The notes under the pieces: generated by a model
The model's input: only the letters and a program-made list of their open reading frames with translations
What the model was told of the DNA's origin: nothing
Database searches by the model: none
Translations under genes and position numbers: made by a program
Shown here: piece after piece, positions 56,300-64,000 of the stretch
How positions within the stretch are numbered: position 1 is the stretch's first letter
Layout: every line of letters starts with the position of its first letter
DNA from: Phaeospirillum sp.
Lineage (GTDB): Bacteria > Pseudomonadota > Alphaproteobacteria > Rhodospirillales > Magnetospirillaceae
Length of the DNA stretch: 64,000 bases
Assembly (NCBI GenBank): GCA_030651575.1
Contig: JAUSFB010000068.1
Location: forward strand, 62,001-126,000
Direction: 5' to 3'

Positions 56300-56734
56300 T
56301 CAGCCTTCCTGTCCGGGCGGTTCGGTGATGAAGCCCAGCTTGACGATGCCGGCGCGCTGGCAGGCGGCGACCACCTTGCCGACGAACTCGTAAGCGACCT
56401 CGCGGTCGCCCCGCACATGAACCTCGGGCTGCGGGTCCTGGGCCGCCGCTTCGGTCAGCCGCTGGCGCAGGGCGGCGCCGTCGGGCATGAGATCGGCGTT
56501 CCAGAACACCTGACCGGCGGCGTCGACGGCGATGGTGACGTTGCCGGGCTGGGTGTGGGTCGGTCGGTTGGTTTCCCGAGGCAGATTGACCGGCACGGTA
56601 TGGGTCGCCACCGGAATGGTGATCAGGAAGATGATCAGCAGCACCAGCATGATGTCCACCAGTGGTGTGGTGTTGATGCTGGCCATCATCTGGTCCTCGT
56701 CGCCGCGTCCCGAATCGCCGAACGAAATCGCCAT
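56300..56734 (-). CDS. exbD: ExbD/TolR-family proton-channel subunit (second copy)
   Basis: This 144-residue paralogue has the membrane Asp in N-T-T-P-L-V-D-I-M-L-V. Its periplasmic part diverges clearly from its neighbour. Systems with ExbB and two ExbD proteins are known, for example in Xanthomonas. The start lies one base after the ExbB stop, so translation is coupled. Confidence 0.9.
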   Translation of the reverse strand: MAISFGDSGRGDEDQMMASINTTPLVDIMLVLLIIFLITIPVATHTVPVNLPRETNRPTHTQPGNVTIAVDAAGQVFWNADLMPDGAALRQRLTEAAAQDPQPEVHVRGDREVAYEFVGKVVAACQRAGIVKLGFITEPPGQEG

Positions 56735-56735
56735 G

Positions 56736-57530
56736 TCAGACGACCCGGCTGAGGGGCTGGCGGATCGTCGACTGGTCGCCGGTTCCGGCCAGCAGGATCG
56801 AATGCAGGTCGGACCCGAAGGCGCGGACCTTGTCGCTGGCGGCCTTGTTGCGGCGGACCAGCAGGTTGTAGCCCAACACCGCCGGCACCGCGACCGCAAG
56901 GCCCATGGCGGTCATGATCAGGGCTTCGCCCACCGGCCCCGCCACCTTGTCGATGGAGGCCTGACCGGCGACGCCGATGGCGGTCAGGGCGTGGTAGATG
57001 CCCCAGACCGTGCCGAACAGGCCGACGAAGGGCGCGGTGGAGCCGACGGTGGCCAGAACCGCCAGACCACCTTGCAACTGGCTGGTGATCTCGTCCATGG
57101 CGCGCTGGATCGACATGGAGACCCAGGTATGCAGGTCGATCTTTTCCAGCAATGTGTCGCGGTGATGTTCGACCGCTTGCAGGCCGCTGGCGGCCAGGAA
57201 GCGGAACGGGCTGGCCTCGGCCAGGGTGGCGACGCCATCGGCGACCGAGCGGGCCTTCCAGAAGGTGGCTCCGGCGGCCTTGGCCTGGCGCATCAGGCGG
57301 AACTGTTCGATCAGCTTGGCTGCCAGGATGTACCAGGAGGCCATGGACATCAACGCCAGCAGGACCAGCGTCCCGCGTGAGACGAAATCGCCCTGAGCCC
57401 ATAGCGCGTCGAGGCCATAGGGATTGTTGACGTGGACATCGCCGGCGGTGGGGGCGTGGTAGGCCAGGGCGGGCAGCGCCAGCGGCAGCAGCAGCGCGGC
57501 CAGGGCAAGCGTTCGGGTGAAACGGGACAT
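56736..57530 (-). CDS. exbB: ExbB/MotA-family proton-channel protein
   Basis: This 264-residue protein begins with a signal-like sequence (L-A-A-L-L-L-P-L-A-L-P-A-L-A), as in some ExbB proteins, then has three membrane helices. The motif F-V-G-L-F-G-T-V-W-G is highly typical of ExbB and TolQ. It is the stator protein powering TonB by proton flow. ATG 57530 gives the signal sequence directly. It lies between tonB and the exbD genes. Confidence 0.92.
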   Translation of the reverse strand: MSRFTRTLALAALLLPLALPALAYHAPTAGDVHVNNPYGLDALWAQGDFVSRGTLVLLALMSMASWYILAAKLIEQFRLMRQAKAAGATFWKARSVADGVATLAEASPFRFLAASGLQAVEHHRDTLLEKIDLHTWVSMSIQRAMDEITSQLQGGLAVLATVGSTAPFVGLFGTVWGIYHALTAIGVAGQASIDKVAGPVGEALIMTAMGLAVAVPAVLGYNLLVRRNKAASDKVRAFGSDLHSILLAGTGDQSTIRQPLSRVV

Positions 57531-57546
57531 GACGCGTTCTCCGCGG

Positions 57547-58206
57547 CTAATTGAGTTTCCAGACATAGCGCATGCGCGCCCACGAACGTTCCGGCCGTCC
57601 ATCCACGGTTCCCGGCTTGAAATGGCACAGGGCCAGTCCCTTCAGGGCGGCTTCGTCCAGCCGTTCGAAGCCGCTGGAGGTATCGACCCTGCTTTCCAGG
57701 ACCGCGCCGTCGGCGTCGATCAGGAAGCGCAGCACCACGGCTCCGGCCTCGCCGTTGCGGCGGGACGAGGGCGGGTATGGCGGCGGCTTGCACGATCCCT
57801 TGGCGTCCAGAGCCGCCGAGACCCGCACCGCCTCCGCCACCGGACCCGGTCGGGGCTCGGCCGTGCCGGTGGCGGTCGCCGGCTCTGGCGGCGGGGTGGC
57901 GGTCACGGCGGTGATGGCGGCCGGCGGCGGCGCGGCCGAGCGGATAACGGGTGGCGGGACATAGGGCTTTGGCGGCGGCGCCTTCTTGGGCAGGGGCTTG
58001 GCCGGCTCGACCGGCGGCGGCAAGGGCAGCGGCTTGACCTCGACGATGACGCGCGCTTCCAGCGGGTGGCGCACGATATCGATCACATGCTGCCCCAACC
58101 CATTGGCCAGGGCATAGATAATCCCGGCATGCAACGCCACGACCGCCGCCAGACCGCCGAAGCGGCCCGGCGACCACGTCGCCTGCCGGGGATAGGTCTC
58201 GCCCAT
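57547..58206 (-). CDS. tonB: TonB energy-transducing protein
   Basis: This 219-residue protein has one N-terminal membrane helix (about 18-38) and a long Pro-rich spanning region. The C-terminal TonB domain has Y-P-P and R-F-L-I-D-A-D-G-A-V. It couples ExbBD to the outer-membrane receptor encoded directly upstream. No extra extension is seen. The gap to exbB is 16 bases. Confidence 0.92.
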   Translation of the reverse strand: MGETYPRQATWSPGRFGGLAAVVALHAGIIYALANGLGQHVIDIVRHPLEARVIVEVKPLPLPPPVEPAKPLPKKAPPPKPYVPPPVIRSAAPPPAAITAVTATPPPEPATATGTAEPRPGPVAEAVRVSAALDAKGSCKPPPYPPSSRRNGEAGAVVLRFLIDADGAVLESRVDTSSGFERLDEAALKGLALCHFKPGTVDGRPERSWARMRYVWKLN

Positions 58207-58215
58207 ATTCGCCCC

Positions 58216-60504
58216 CTACAGTTTCAGCTTCACTTCGGCGATGAAGGTCCGCTGCGGGAACGGGTGGAACTGCCAGTATCCGGCATCGTTGACGTTGTCG
58301 ATGCCGATGGCGGCTTCCAGGTTCTCGTTGTGGCGGTAGTTGGCGCGGATATCGACCACGAAGAAGGGATCGAACGCGCCATAGACGCCATGGACATAGT
58401 CGGTGTTGTCCAGGGTCGAGGAGATTTTGCCCTGGTACCGGCCGGCGGCGGACAGGGCGACTTGTTCCACGGGGCGGTAGGTGGCCACCAGGGTCGCCTT
58501 CCAATCCGGGACATTGGGGACCCGCTTGCCCTCGACCTGGGTGCCGCCCGTCCAGGTTGGATTGCGCACGATCTCGGCGTCGAGATAGGTCAGGCTGCCG
58601 GAAAACTCCAGATCGCGGATGAGGACGTGGTTCTTTTGCGCCGCCAGCTCCACGCCGCGATTACGGATTTCGTCCACATTGTTGACATAGGTGGTCGAGA
58701 CGCCGTTGAGGAACGAGGCCTGCGAAATCATCGCCTTCTTGACCTGCTCCAGGAACAGCGAGGCGCGCAGCCTGCCGTCATCGATCTGGCCTTCCAGCGA
58801 CAGTTCGTAGCTGGTGACCCGCTCGGGGGCCAGGGTGGCGTTGGGGACGGTCTGGACGCCGCCGGAGGTGACCATCTGGTACAGCTCGGCCACCGTCGGG
58901 AAGCGGATGGCGCGGCCGACCGAGGCGGTGGCGGTCCATTGCGGCACGAACTCCCAGGCCAGCGAGCCCTTGGGCGAGAAGGCGGTGGCGTCCTTGCTGG
59001 GATGAATCGTGCTGGTCCCGGCGGTGGTGGCGTTGAAGCCGTCGAAGGTGTTCCAGTACTCGTAGCGGCCGCCGAGGGTCGCCTTGAAGCCGGGGGCGAA
59101 TTTCCACGAATCCTGCGCCCAGGCCGCCGTGGTCTGGGTGTTGCCCCGGCTGTCGGAGTTCTTGCCGGTGGTGAAGGATTCCGTCCGCCAATTGGGGGTG
59201 TAGTAGGTGGTGTTCACCAGGACGTAGCGGTCGAAATGGGTGCCGAAGCTGACTTCGTGGTCGCCGCCCTTGCCGGTCGGCCGCCAGATGCCCTTGGCGT
59301 CCGCCGTCGACCAGTTGGTTCCCTCCATGGAGGTGAACTTGCCGGCATTGGTGAAGGCGGCGCCGCCGGCGGTGCCGAGCGGCTGCGACTTGAAGTCGCG
59401 GTCGTATTGCAGATGGGTTCCCACCAGTTCGAAATCCCACATTCCCTTGGTGTCGGACTTGAGCGACAGGGCGTGCATGGAATGCATCTGTTCCAAGATG
59501 TAGTTGCCCCCGGCAAAGCCGGTGGCGATGCCCGACGTGGTGCTGGCGGTGCCGTAGGTGGGATTGCCGGCGGCGTCCCTCAGATAGGTCTCGACCGTCG
59601 CGCGGCCGTGATTCTGCCAGAAACCAAAGGTATAGGCGGCCCGCAGCTCGGGCGTCAGGTCATAGGCGACCTTGGCCTTCATGGTCTCCATCTCGGTGCG
59701 GAGCAGGCCGCCGACGCCGACCACGTTGGCGGCGGCGCCCGACTTGTTCAGGGCCGAGATCTGACCGGTGATACCGGCGAGGGCCGCGTTGTTGGTGACC
59801 ACGGTCAGCGGTTGGCTGGCGCTGTTGGCGGTCTCGGCGCTGAGGAAGAACCGCAGGTCGCCGATGCGGTTGCCGATCGTCACATTGGTCTGATCGGTGC
59901 GGTAGGTGTCCTTGGTGTTGTAGAGCGAGACGCTTTGCAGCGACTCGGTCTGTTTGACGGTCGCTTCCAGCTTGTCGGGCATGCGGGTGGTGATCTGAAG
60001 CACACCTCCCATGGCGTTGCCGGCGTGCTGGGCGGCGAAGGGACCATAGGCCATGTCGACCCGCTCGATCTCCTCCGCCGACACCATGCCCCAGCGCGGA
60101 CCACCATTGCTGTTGTCGTTGGCGAGCAGCGCCGAAATCAGCACATCGTCGGCGTAGACCATGCTGCGGGCGCTGGAGCCCGAACCCCAGGTGCGGGTCG
60201 ACATGGTCGACTGGGTGTCGCCGTTGTTGCGCTTGCGGATGAAGATGCTGGGCATGTACTTGACCGCGTCTTGGGTATTGATGACGTTGATCGTGTCGGC
60301 CAGCTTGGCGGCGGTGATGCTTTCGGTGGTGTTGGGAAGCTTGTACTTTTCCGCGACGGTGGGCGTTTCCTTGACCACGATATCGGGCAGGTCCGTCTCG
60401 GCCTCCTCGGCCATGGCGGGCAGGGCAAGCAGGCTGGCCGCGACCATCAGAACAGCGCGGGAGACGGAGGCGCGCAGCAGGGCGCGCGGCGTGTGGACGG
60501 ACAT
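58216..60504 (-). CDS. TonB-dependent outer membrane receptor
   Basis: This 762-residue receptor has a signal peptide (cleaved near A-M-A-E) and a plug domain (about 45-160). A 22-stranded barrel follows and ends in a C-terminal aromatic/leucine signature. No clear N-terminal signalling domain is present. GAGGATC lies nine bases before the ATG at 60504. The ligand is unknown. The DUF2946-like gene immediately upstream suggests copper, because DUF2946 genes often precede copper receptors of the OprC type. Confidence 0.85.
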   Translation of the reverse strand: MSVHTPRALLRASVSRAVLMVAASLLALPAMAEEAETDLPDIVVKETPTVAEKYKLPNTTESITAAKLADTINVINTQDAVKYMPSIFIRKRNNGDTQSTMSTRTWGSGSSARSMVYADDVLISALLANDNSNGGPRWGMVSAEEIERVDMAYGPFAAQHAGNAMGGVLQITTRMPDKLEATVKQTESLQSVSLYNTKDTYRTDQTNVTIGNRIGDLRFFLSAETANSASQPLTVVTNNAALAGITGQISALNKSGAAANVVGVGGLLRTEMETMKAKVAYDLTPELRAAYTFGFWQNHGRATVETYLRDAAGNPTYGTASTTSGIATGFAGGNYILEQMHSMHALSLKSDTKGMWDFELVGTHLQYDRDFKSQPLGTAGGAAFTNAGKFTSMEGTNWSTADAKGIWRPTGKGGDHEVSFGTHFDRYVLVNTTYYTPNWRTESFTTGKNSDSRGNTQTTAAWAQDSWKFAPGFKATLGGRYEYWNTFDGFNATTAGTSTIHPSKDATAFSPKGSLAWEFVPQWTATASVGRAIRFPTVAELYQMVTSGGVQTVPNATLAPERVTSYELSLEGQIDDGRLRASLFLEQVKKAMISQASFLNGVSTTYVNNVDEIRNRGVELAAQKNHVLIRDLEFSGSLTYLDAEIVRNPTWTGGTQVEGKRVPNVPDWKATLVATYRPVEQVALSAAGRYQGKISSTLDNTDYVHGVYGAFDPFFVVDIRANYRHNENLEAAIGIDNVNDAGYWQFHPFPQRTFIAEVKLKL

Positions 60505-60574
60505 GAAAAAGATCCTCGATCGGCGAATACGGACAGATTGGCTGTTCCGCAGACGCTCGGACGAGGTCTGCGGC

Positions 60575-60994
60575 CTAGGCGGAGCCGGATTCGCGCGGAG
60601 GCGCCCTGGAATGAGCCAGGACGTAAGGCGACGACAATGATTGCCGCTGATCGCCGATGGCAAGGGTGGCCACGGCCACGGTCTTGGGCGCGGGAATGGA
60701 GAATTCGGCGGTCTGAGTGGCGTGATCGCCTGTCAGCGGTAGGCAGAACAGGCAGTGCCGGGATTGACGGGAGGTGTCCTGGGCGGGAGCGCCGGGGGTC
60801 TCGACCGAGCCGTCGTGGCACAGCGAGCTGTTCAGATCGGCGGTGAACGAGTCGATCCGGACCGAGGCGAGGCCGTCCACCACGGGCAGCGCGATCTGCA
60901 ACGACAAGGCAAGCAGCAGCAACCGCACGATCCCGAGAGCACCGCTCTGGAACGATTGCAGACTCCAGCCCTTGGCGGATCGTGCATTCAACAT
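60575..60994 (-). CDS. DUF2946-like membrane-anchored protein
   Basis: This 139-residue protein has one N-terminal hydrophobic helix (about 18-40), then a short mature part with C-H-D-G (C59) and H-C-L-F-C (H80, C81, C84). This is the DUF2946 pattern, a family of unknown function frequently linked to copper genes. The Cys/His residues could bind a metal. It is the first gene of the TonB operon and diverges from the Asp-box protein gene. The ribosome site is weak. Confidence 0.7.
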   Translation of the reverse strand: MLNARSAKGWSLQSFQSGALGIVRLLLLALSLQIALPVVDGLASVRIDSFTADLNSSLCHDGSVETPGAPAQDTSRQSRHCLFCLPLTGDHATQTAEFSIPAPKTVAVATLAIGDQRQSLSSPYVLAHSRAPPRESGSA

Positions 60995-61136
60995 ATTTAA
61001 TGTAATCCGGATGTGCCTTTACTTGGGCGCTACCCTTAGGCAGAGTGCCGTCGAGAGTCAATGGATACCGACGGCGCCTGTCTTCAATTATCCCTCGGGG
61101 CGGGACGCCTATCGGCCACCGCCCAAGGATCAAGCC

Positions 61137-62348
61137 ATGAAGCGCCTCGCGCTTGCTTTGACGTTTATGTTCTCGGTTTCGCCGGCCCTGGCCCATGACC
61201 ATGCCCCCAAACCCCGCGTCGCCGTCACCGGCTGCGCCGAACCGATTTTGGCCTGCGCCCGTTCCGCCACGCCCGCTTTCGGTCCGGGCGGCAAGGTCTG
61301 GATCGTCTGGTCGGCGGCGGGGCAGGTCTTCGTCTCGGCCTCCCAGGATCGCGGCGGCAGCTTTGCCGAGCCGGTGGCGGTGTCCGAGCAGCCCCCGGCC
61401 ACCATCGACGACAACGGCGAGGCGCGGCCCAAGCTGCTGGCCCTGGCCGATGGAACCCTGGTGGTGGTCTATGGCGTGCGGGTGGATAAAAGCTATAACG
61501 CGGTCACCATGATCAGCCGTTCCACCGATGGCGGCCAAAGTTTCTCGACTCCGGTCCGTCTGCTCGACGAGGTCGGGCAGCGGTTCGAGACTCTGGTGGC
61601 GGCCCCCGGCGGCCGTCTTTATCTCGCCTGGCTCGACCGGCGCAATCAGCGCGCGGCCAAGGCGGCCGGACAGATCTATAACGATACCGGCGTGGCGGTG
61701 GCGTGGTCGGACGATGGTGGAGTCAGCTTTGCCGGCAAGCGTATCCTGGCCGACTATTCCTGCGACTGCTGCCGGCTGGCGGCCACGATCGATCGTGACG
61801 GGCTGCCGGTCTATGCCTGGCGTCATGTTTACGGCAAGAATCTGCGCGATCATGCCGTGGCCAAGCTCTCCGCCGACGGCGCGGCATTGACGCCGCTCCG
61901 GGTGTCCGAGGACGAGTGGGCCATCGACGCCTGCCCCATGCACGGCCCGTCGCTGTCGGTCGATCCGGCCGGGTCGTGGCATGTGGCGTGGTACACCGCC
62001 GGAAAGCGCCGGCAGGGTTTGTTCTATGCCCGCTCCGACGATGGCGGCGTCACCTTTTCCGAGCCCCAGGGCTTTGGCCACCCCGCCCGGCCGCCGTCAC
62101 GCCCCCAGGTCATGGCCTCGGGCGAGCAGGTCTGGCGGCTGTGGAAGGAGTTCGACGGCGTGACCACCACCGTCATGGCGCAGTCCTCCGCCGATCACGG
62201 GCAGAGTTGGGACGCCCCCCGCCCGGTCGCCGCCACTGCCGACGCCTCCGACCATCCGCTGCTGGTCAATGACGGGGCCGTTCCGTTGCTGTCCTGGCTG
62301 ACCAGGGCGGAGGGCTATCGGCTGCTGCCGCTTGCCCCGAGTCATTGA
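61137..62348 (+). CDS. Secreted Asp-box (BNR) repeat protein with Cys-rich motif
   Basis: This 403-residue exported protein has a signal peptide ending at about residue 19 and a beta-propeller pattern. Five Asp-box repeats of the S-x-D-x-G-x-x-F/W type start near 69, 129, 191, 300 and later. A C-D-C-C motif at 209-212 and A-C-P-M-H-G at 265-270 are not explained by sialidase chemistry; they could bind copper or haem. The mature protein starts with A-H-D-H-A. AAGGA lies seven bases before the ATG. It is divergent from the TonB operon. Confidence 0.75.
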   Translation: MKRLALALTFMFSVSPALAHDHAPKPRVAVTGCAEPILACARSATPAFGPGGKVWIVWSAAGQVFVSASQDRGGSFAEPVAVSEQPPATIDDNGEARPKLLALADGTLVVVYGVRVDKSYNAVTMISRSTDGGQSFSTPVRLLDEVGQRFETLVAAPGGRLYLAWLDRRNQRAAKAAGQIYNDTGVAVAWSDDGGVSFAGKRILADYSCDCCRLAATIDRDGLPVYAWRHVYGKNLRDHAVAKLSADGAALTPLRVSEDEWAIDACPMHGPSLSVDPAGSWHVAWYTAGKRRQGLFYARSDDGGVTFSEPQGFGHPARPPSRPQVMASGEQVWRLWKEFDGVTTTVMAQSSADHGQSWDAPRPVAATADASDHPLLVNDGAVPLLSWLTRAEGYRLLPLAPSH

Positions 62349-62349
62349 C

Positions 62350-62853
62350 GTGACTCGCTTCGTTGTCCCTCGGTCGCTGATCCTGCTGGCCGTTCTGGCC
62401 GTGATGCTGACGGCTCCCGCCTGGGCGGGGGAGTTGAGGCCCTTCGTCCGGGGCTCGCACGCCGCATTGGTGAAGGAGTATGCCGGGCGGCCGCTGGTCA
62501 TCCATTTCTGGTCGCTGACCTGCGCGCCTTGTCTGGTGGAATTGCCGCAATGGCGCGATGTCCAGCGCCGTCATCCCGAGATGGATCTGGTCCTGGTCGC
62601 CACCGATTCCCCCGACGAATCCGCCAAGTTGGAGCGGACCCTGGCGCGGGCCGGTCTGTCCGGGGTGGAGAGTTGGGTCTTTGCCGACAGTTTTGCCGAA
62701 CGTCTGCGCTTCGAGGTCGACAAAAGCTGGCGCGGCGAGCTTCCCATGACCCAACTGGTCGGCCGCGACGGCAAGATCGAGGCGGTGACGGGAAGCGTGA
62801 CCGCCGAGACATTGAAGACCTGGCTGGGAGGTCGGGGCGGCGTGAAGCCCTGA
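62350..62853 (+). CDS. TlpA-like thioredoxin-fold protein
   Basis: This 167-residue protein has a signal peptide and a thioredoxin fold with W-S-L-T-C-A-P-C (C58, C61). It belongs to the TlpA/ResA group, which reduces disulfides in the periplasm, often for cytochrome or copper-site assembly. The GTG at 62350 follows the previous stop by one base. Reduction of the Cys-rich partner encoded just upstream is a plausible task. Confidence 0.85.
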   Translation: MTRFVVPRSLILLAVLAVMLTAPAWAGELRPFVRGSHAALVKEYAGRPLVIHFWSLTCAPCLVELPQWRDVQRRHPEMDLVLVATDSPDESAKLERTLARAGLSGVESWVFADSFAERLRFEVDKSWRGELPMTQLVGRDGKIEAVTGSVTAETLKTWLGGRGGVKP

Positions 62854-62873
62854 ACCTCCCAGGTTCTTATGAT

Positions 62874-64000
62874 TCAGGCTCTTCCAAAGACGCGCTTGAA
62901 GATGGTGTCCACATGTTTGGTGTGGTAGCCGAGGTCGAACAGCTCCTCCAGCGCCTTGGCCGGAATATGGGCGGAAACCTCGGAATCGGTCTTCAGCAGG
63001 TCGAGGAAGTTGGCGCCCTCCTGCCAGACCTTCATGGCGTTGCGCTGGACCGCCTTATAGCTGTCCTCGCGGCTCATGCCGGCTTGGGTCAGGCCCAGCA
63101 GGACACGCTGCGAGAACACCAGCCCCCCCAACTGGTTCAGGTTGCGCTCGACCGCGTCGGGATAGATCACCAGCTTTTCGATCACCCCGGCCAGACGGTT
63201 GAGGGCGAAGTCGAGGGTGACGGTGGCGTCGGGGCCGATCATGCGCTCGACCGAGGAGTGGGAAATATCGCGCTCGTGCCATAGCGCCACGTTCTCCAGG
63301 GCCGGCACCACCATGCCGCGCACCAGACGGGCCAGACCGGTGAGATTTTCGGTCAGCACCGGGTTGCGCTTGTGCGGCATGGCCGAGCTGCCCTTCTGGC
63401 CGGGCGAGAAGTATTCCTCGGCCTCGCGCACTTCGGTGCGTTGCAGGTGGCGGATTTCGATGGCCACATGCTCGATGGAGCTGGCGATGACGCCCAGCGT
63501 CGCGAAGAACTGGGCGTGGCGGTCGCGCGGGATCACCTGGGTGGACACCGGCTCGGGCTTCAGGCCCAGCTTGGCGGCCACATGCTCCTCGACGCGGGGA
63601 TCGATATTGGCGAAGGTGCCGACCGCGCCGGAAATGGCGCAGGTGGCCACATCCTCGCGGGCCGACTTCAGCCGGCGGCGGTTGCGCTGGAACTCGGCGT
63701 GGAAGGTGGCGAACTTCAGGCCCATGGTCACCGGCTCGGCATGGATGCCGTGCGAGCGGCCCATGCAGACCAGATCCTTGTATTCGAAGGCGCGGGTCTC
63801 CAGCGCGGCCAGCAGCCGGTCGATATCGGCCAGCAGCAGGTCGGCGGCCTGGGTCATCTGCACCGCCAGACAGGTGTCGAGTACGTCGGACGAAGTCATG
63901 CCCTGATGGACAAAGCGGGAGTCGGGGCCGATATGCTCGGCCAACTCGGTCAGGAAGGCGATGACGTCATGCTTGGTGACGGCTTCGATCTCGTCGATGC
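62874..64000 (-). CDS. purB: PurB, adenylosuccinate lyase (N-terminus beyond window)
   Basis: This reading frame continues past the right edge, so the N-terminus is missing. About 375 codons are visible. It has the fumarase/lyase signature G-S-S-A-M-P-H-K-R-N-P and H-Q-G-M-T-S-S-D-V-L. PurB acts twice in purine synthesis, cleaving adenylosuccinate and SAICAR. The C-terminal end is complete. It converges with the tlpA-like gene over a 20-base gap. Confidence 0.95.
   Translation of the reverse strand, partial: IDEIEAVTKHDVIAFLTELAEHIGPDSRFVHQGMTSSDVLDTCLAVQMTQAADLLLADIDRLLAALETRAFEYKDLVCMGRSHGIHAEPVTMGLKFATFHAEFQRNRRRLKSAREDVATCAISGAVGTFANIDPRVEEHVAAKLGLKPEPVSTQVIPRDRHAQFFATLGVIASSIEHVAIEIRHLQRTEVREAEEYFSPGQKGSSAMPHKRNPVLTENLTGLARLVRGMVVPALENVALWHERDISHSSVERMIGPDATVTLDFALNRLAGVIEKLVIYPDAVERNLNQLGGLVFSQRVLLGLTQAGMSREDSYKAVQRNAMKVWQEGANFLDLLKTDSEVSAHIPAKALEELFDLGYHTKHVDTIFKRVFGRA

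Noticed and set aside
57517-60846. Plus-strand open frame of 1109 codons
   Set aside because: It is antisense to tonB and the receptor gene; Gly/Arg-rich composition marks it as a shadow frame.

Overview
The window is high-GC, densely coded DNA from an alphaproteobacterium. The mix of nitrous-oxide reduction, menaquinone synthesis, glycogen storage, chemotaxis and acetate uptake genes suggests a Rhodospirillales, Magnetospirillum-like organism. That placement is inferred from gene content and style; no rRNA or tRNA gene was seen to confirm it. Both ends cut genes: a NosH/NapH-type ferredoxin at the left and purB at the right.

Layout. (1) 1-5307 (+) is a tightly overlapping run: nosH (partial), nosF, nosL, nosY, menG/ubiE, menA and a BASS-family transporter. 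It links N2O reductase maturation to menaquinone synthesis. (2) 5324-10992 holds an acuI-type reductase (-), a DUF898 membrane protein with an M48 protease, and msrP-msrQ preceded by a perfect palindrome, followed by two small hypothetical genes. (3) 11150-16822 is a biotin locus: bioB (-) diverges from bioF, a BioH-like esterase, bioC, bioD and bioA. (4) 16823-20249 encodes a tail-anchored Pro/Glu-rich protein and a MacAB-like adaptor, FtsX permease and ATPase. (5) 20261-25777 has an MCP with a STAS protein, uppP, and the acetate symporter pair yjcH-actP. (6) 26278-36551 is signalling-rich: a CBS/DUF294 protein, a two-receiver GGDEF protein, mobB, a TolC-type protein, a TPR glycosyltransferase-like protein, a membrane PAS/pseudo-kinase/DnaQ-exonuclease fusion, and a LuxR-type regulator. 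(7) 36960-46097 (-) is a glycogen operon: glgB, glgX, malQ, glgP. (8) 46185-54850 (-) holds a DUF59 protein with a polytopic membrane protein, an orphan hybrid-free histidine kinase behind a dihydroorotase, and asnB with two glycosyltransferases. (9) 54946-55848 is a YgfZ protein. (10) 55867-60994 (-) is a complete TonB system: DUF2946-like protein, receptor, TonB, ExbB and two ExbD proteins. It diverges from a secreted Asp-box protein and a TlpA thioredoxin (61137-62853). Copper uptake is the best guess for this cluster. purB closes the window.

How it fits together. NosH-type ferredoxins take electrons from menaquinol, and menaquinone is made by the genes that follow in the same transcript. 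NosZ needs copper, and NosL and the possible copper TonB system could supply it. The acetate permease lies near three genes that often travel with it: the DUF294 protein, the sensor-exonuclease and the LuxR regulator. No CRISPR array, transposase, prophage or rRNA/tRNA gene was recognised.
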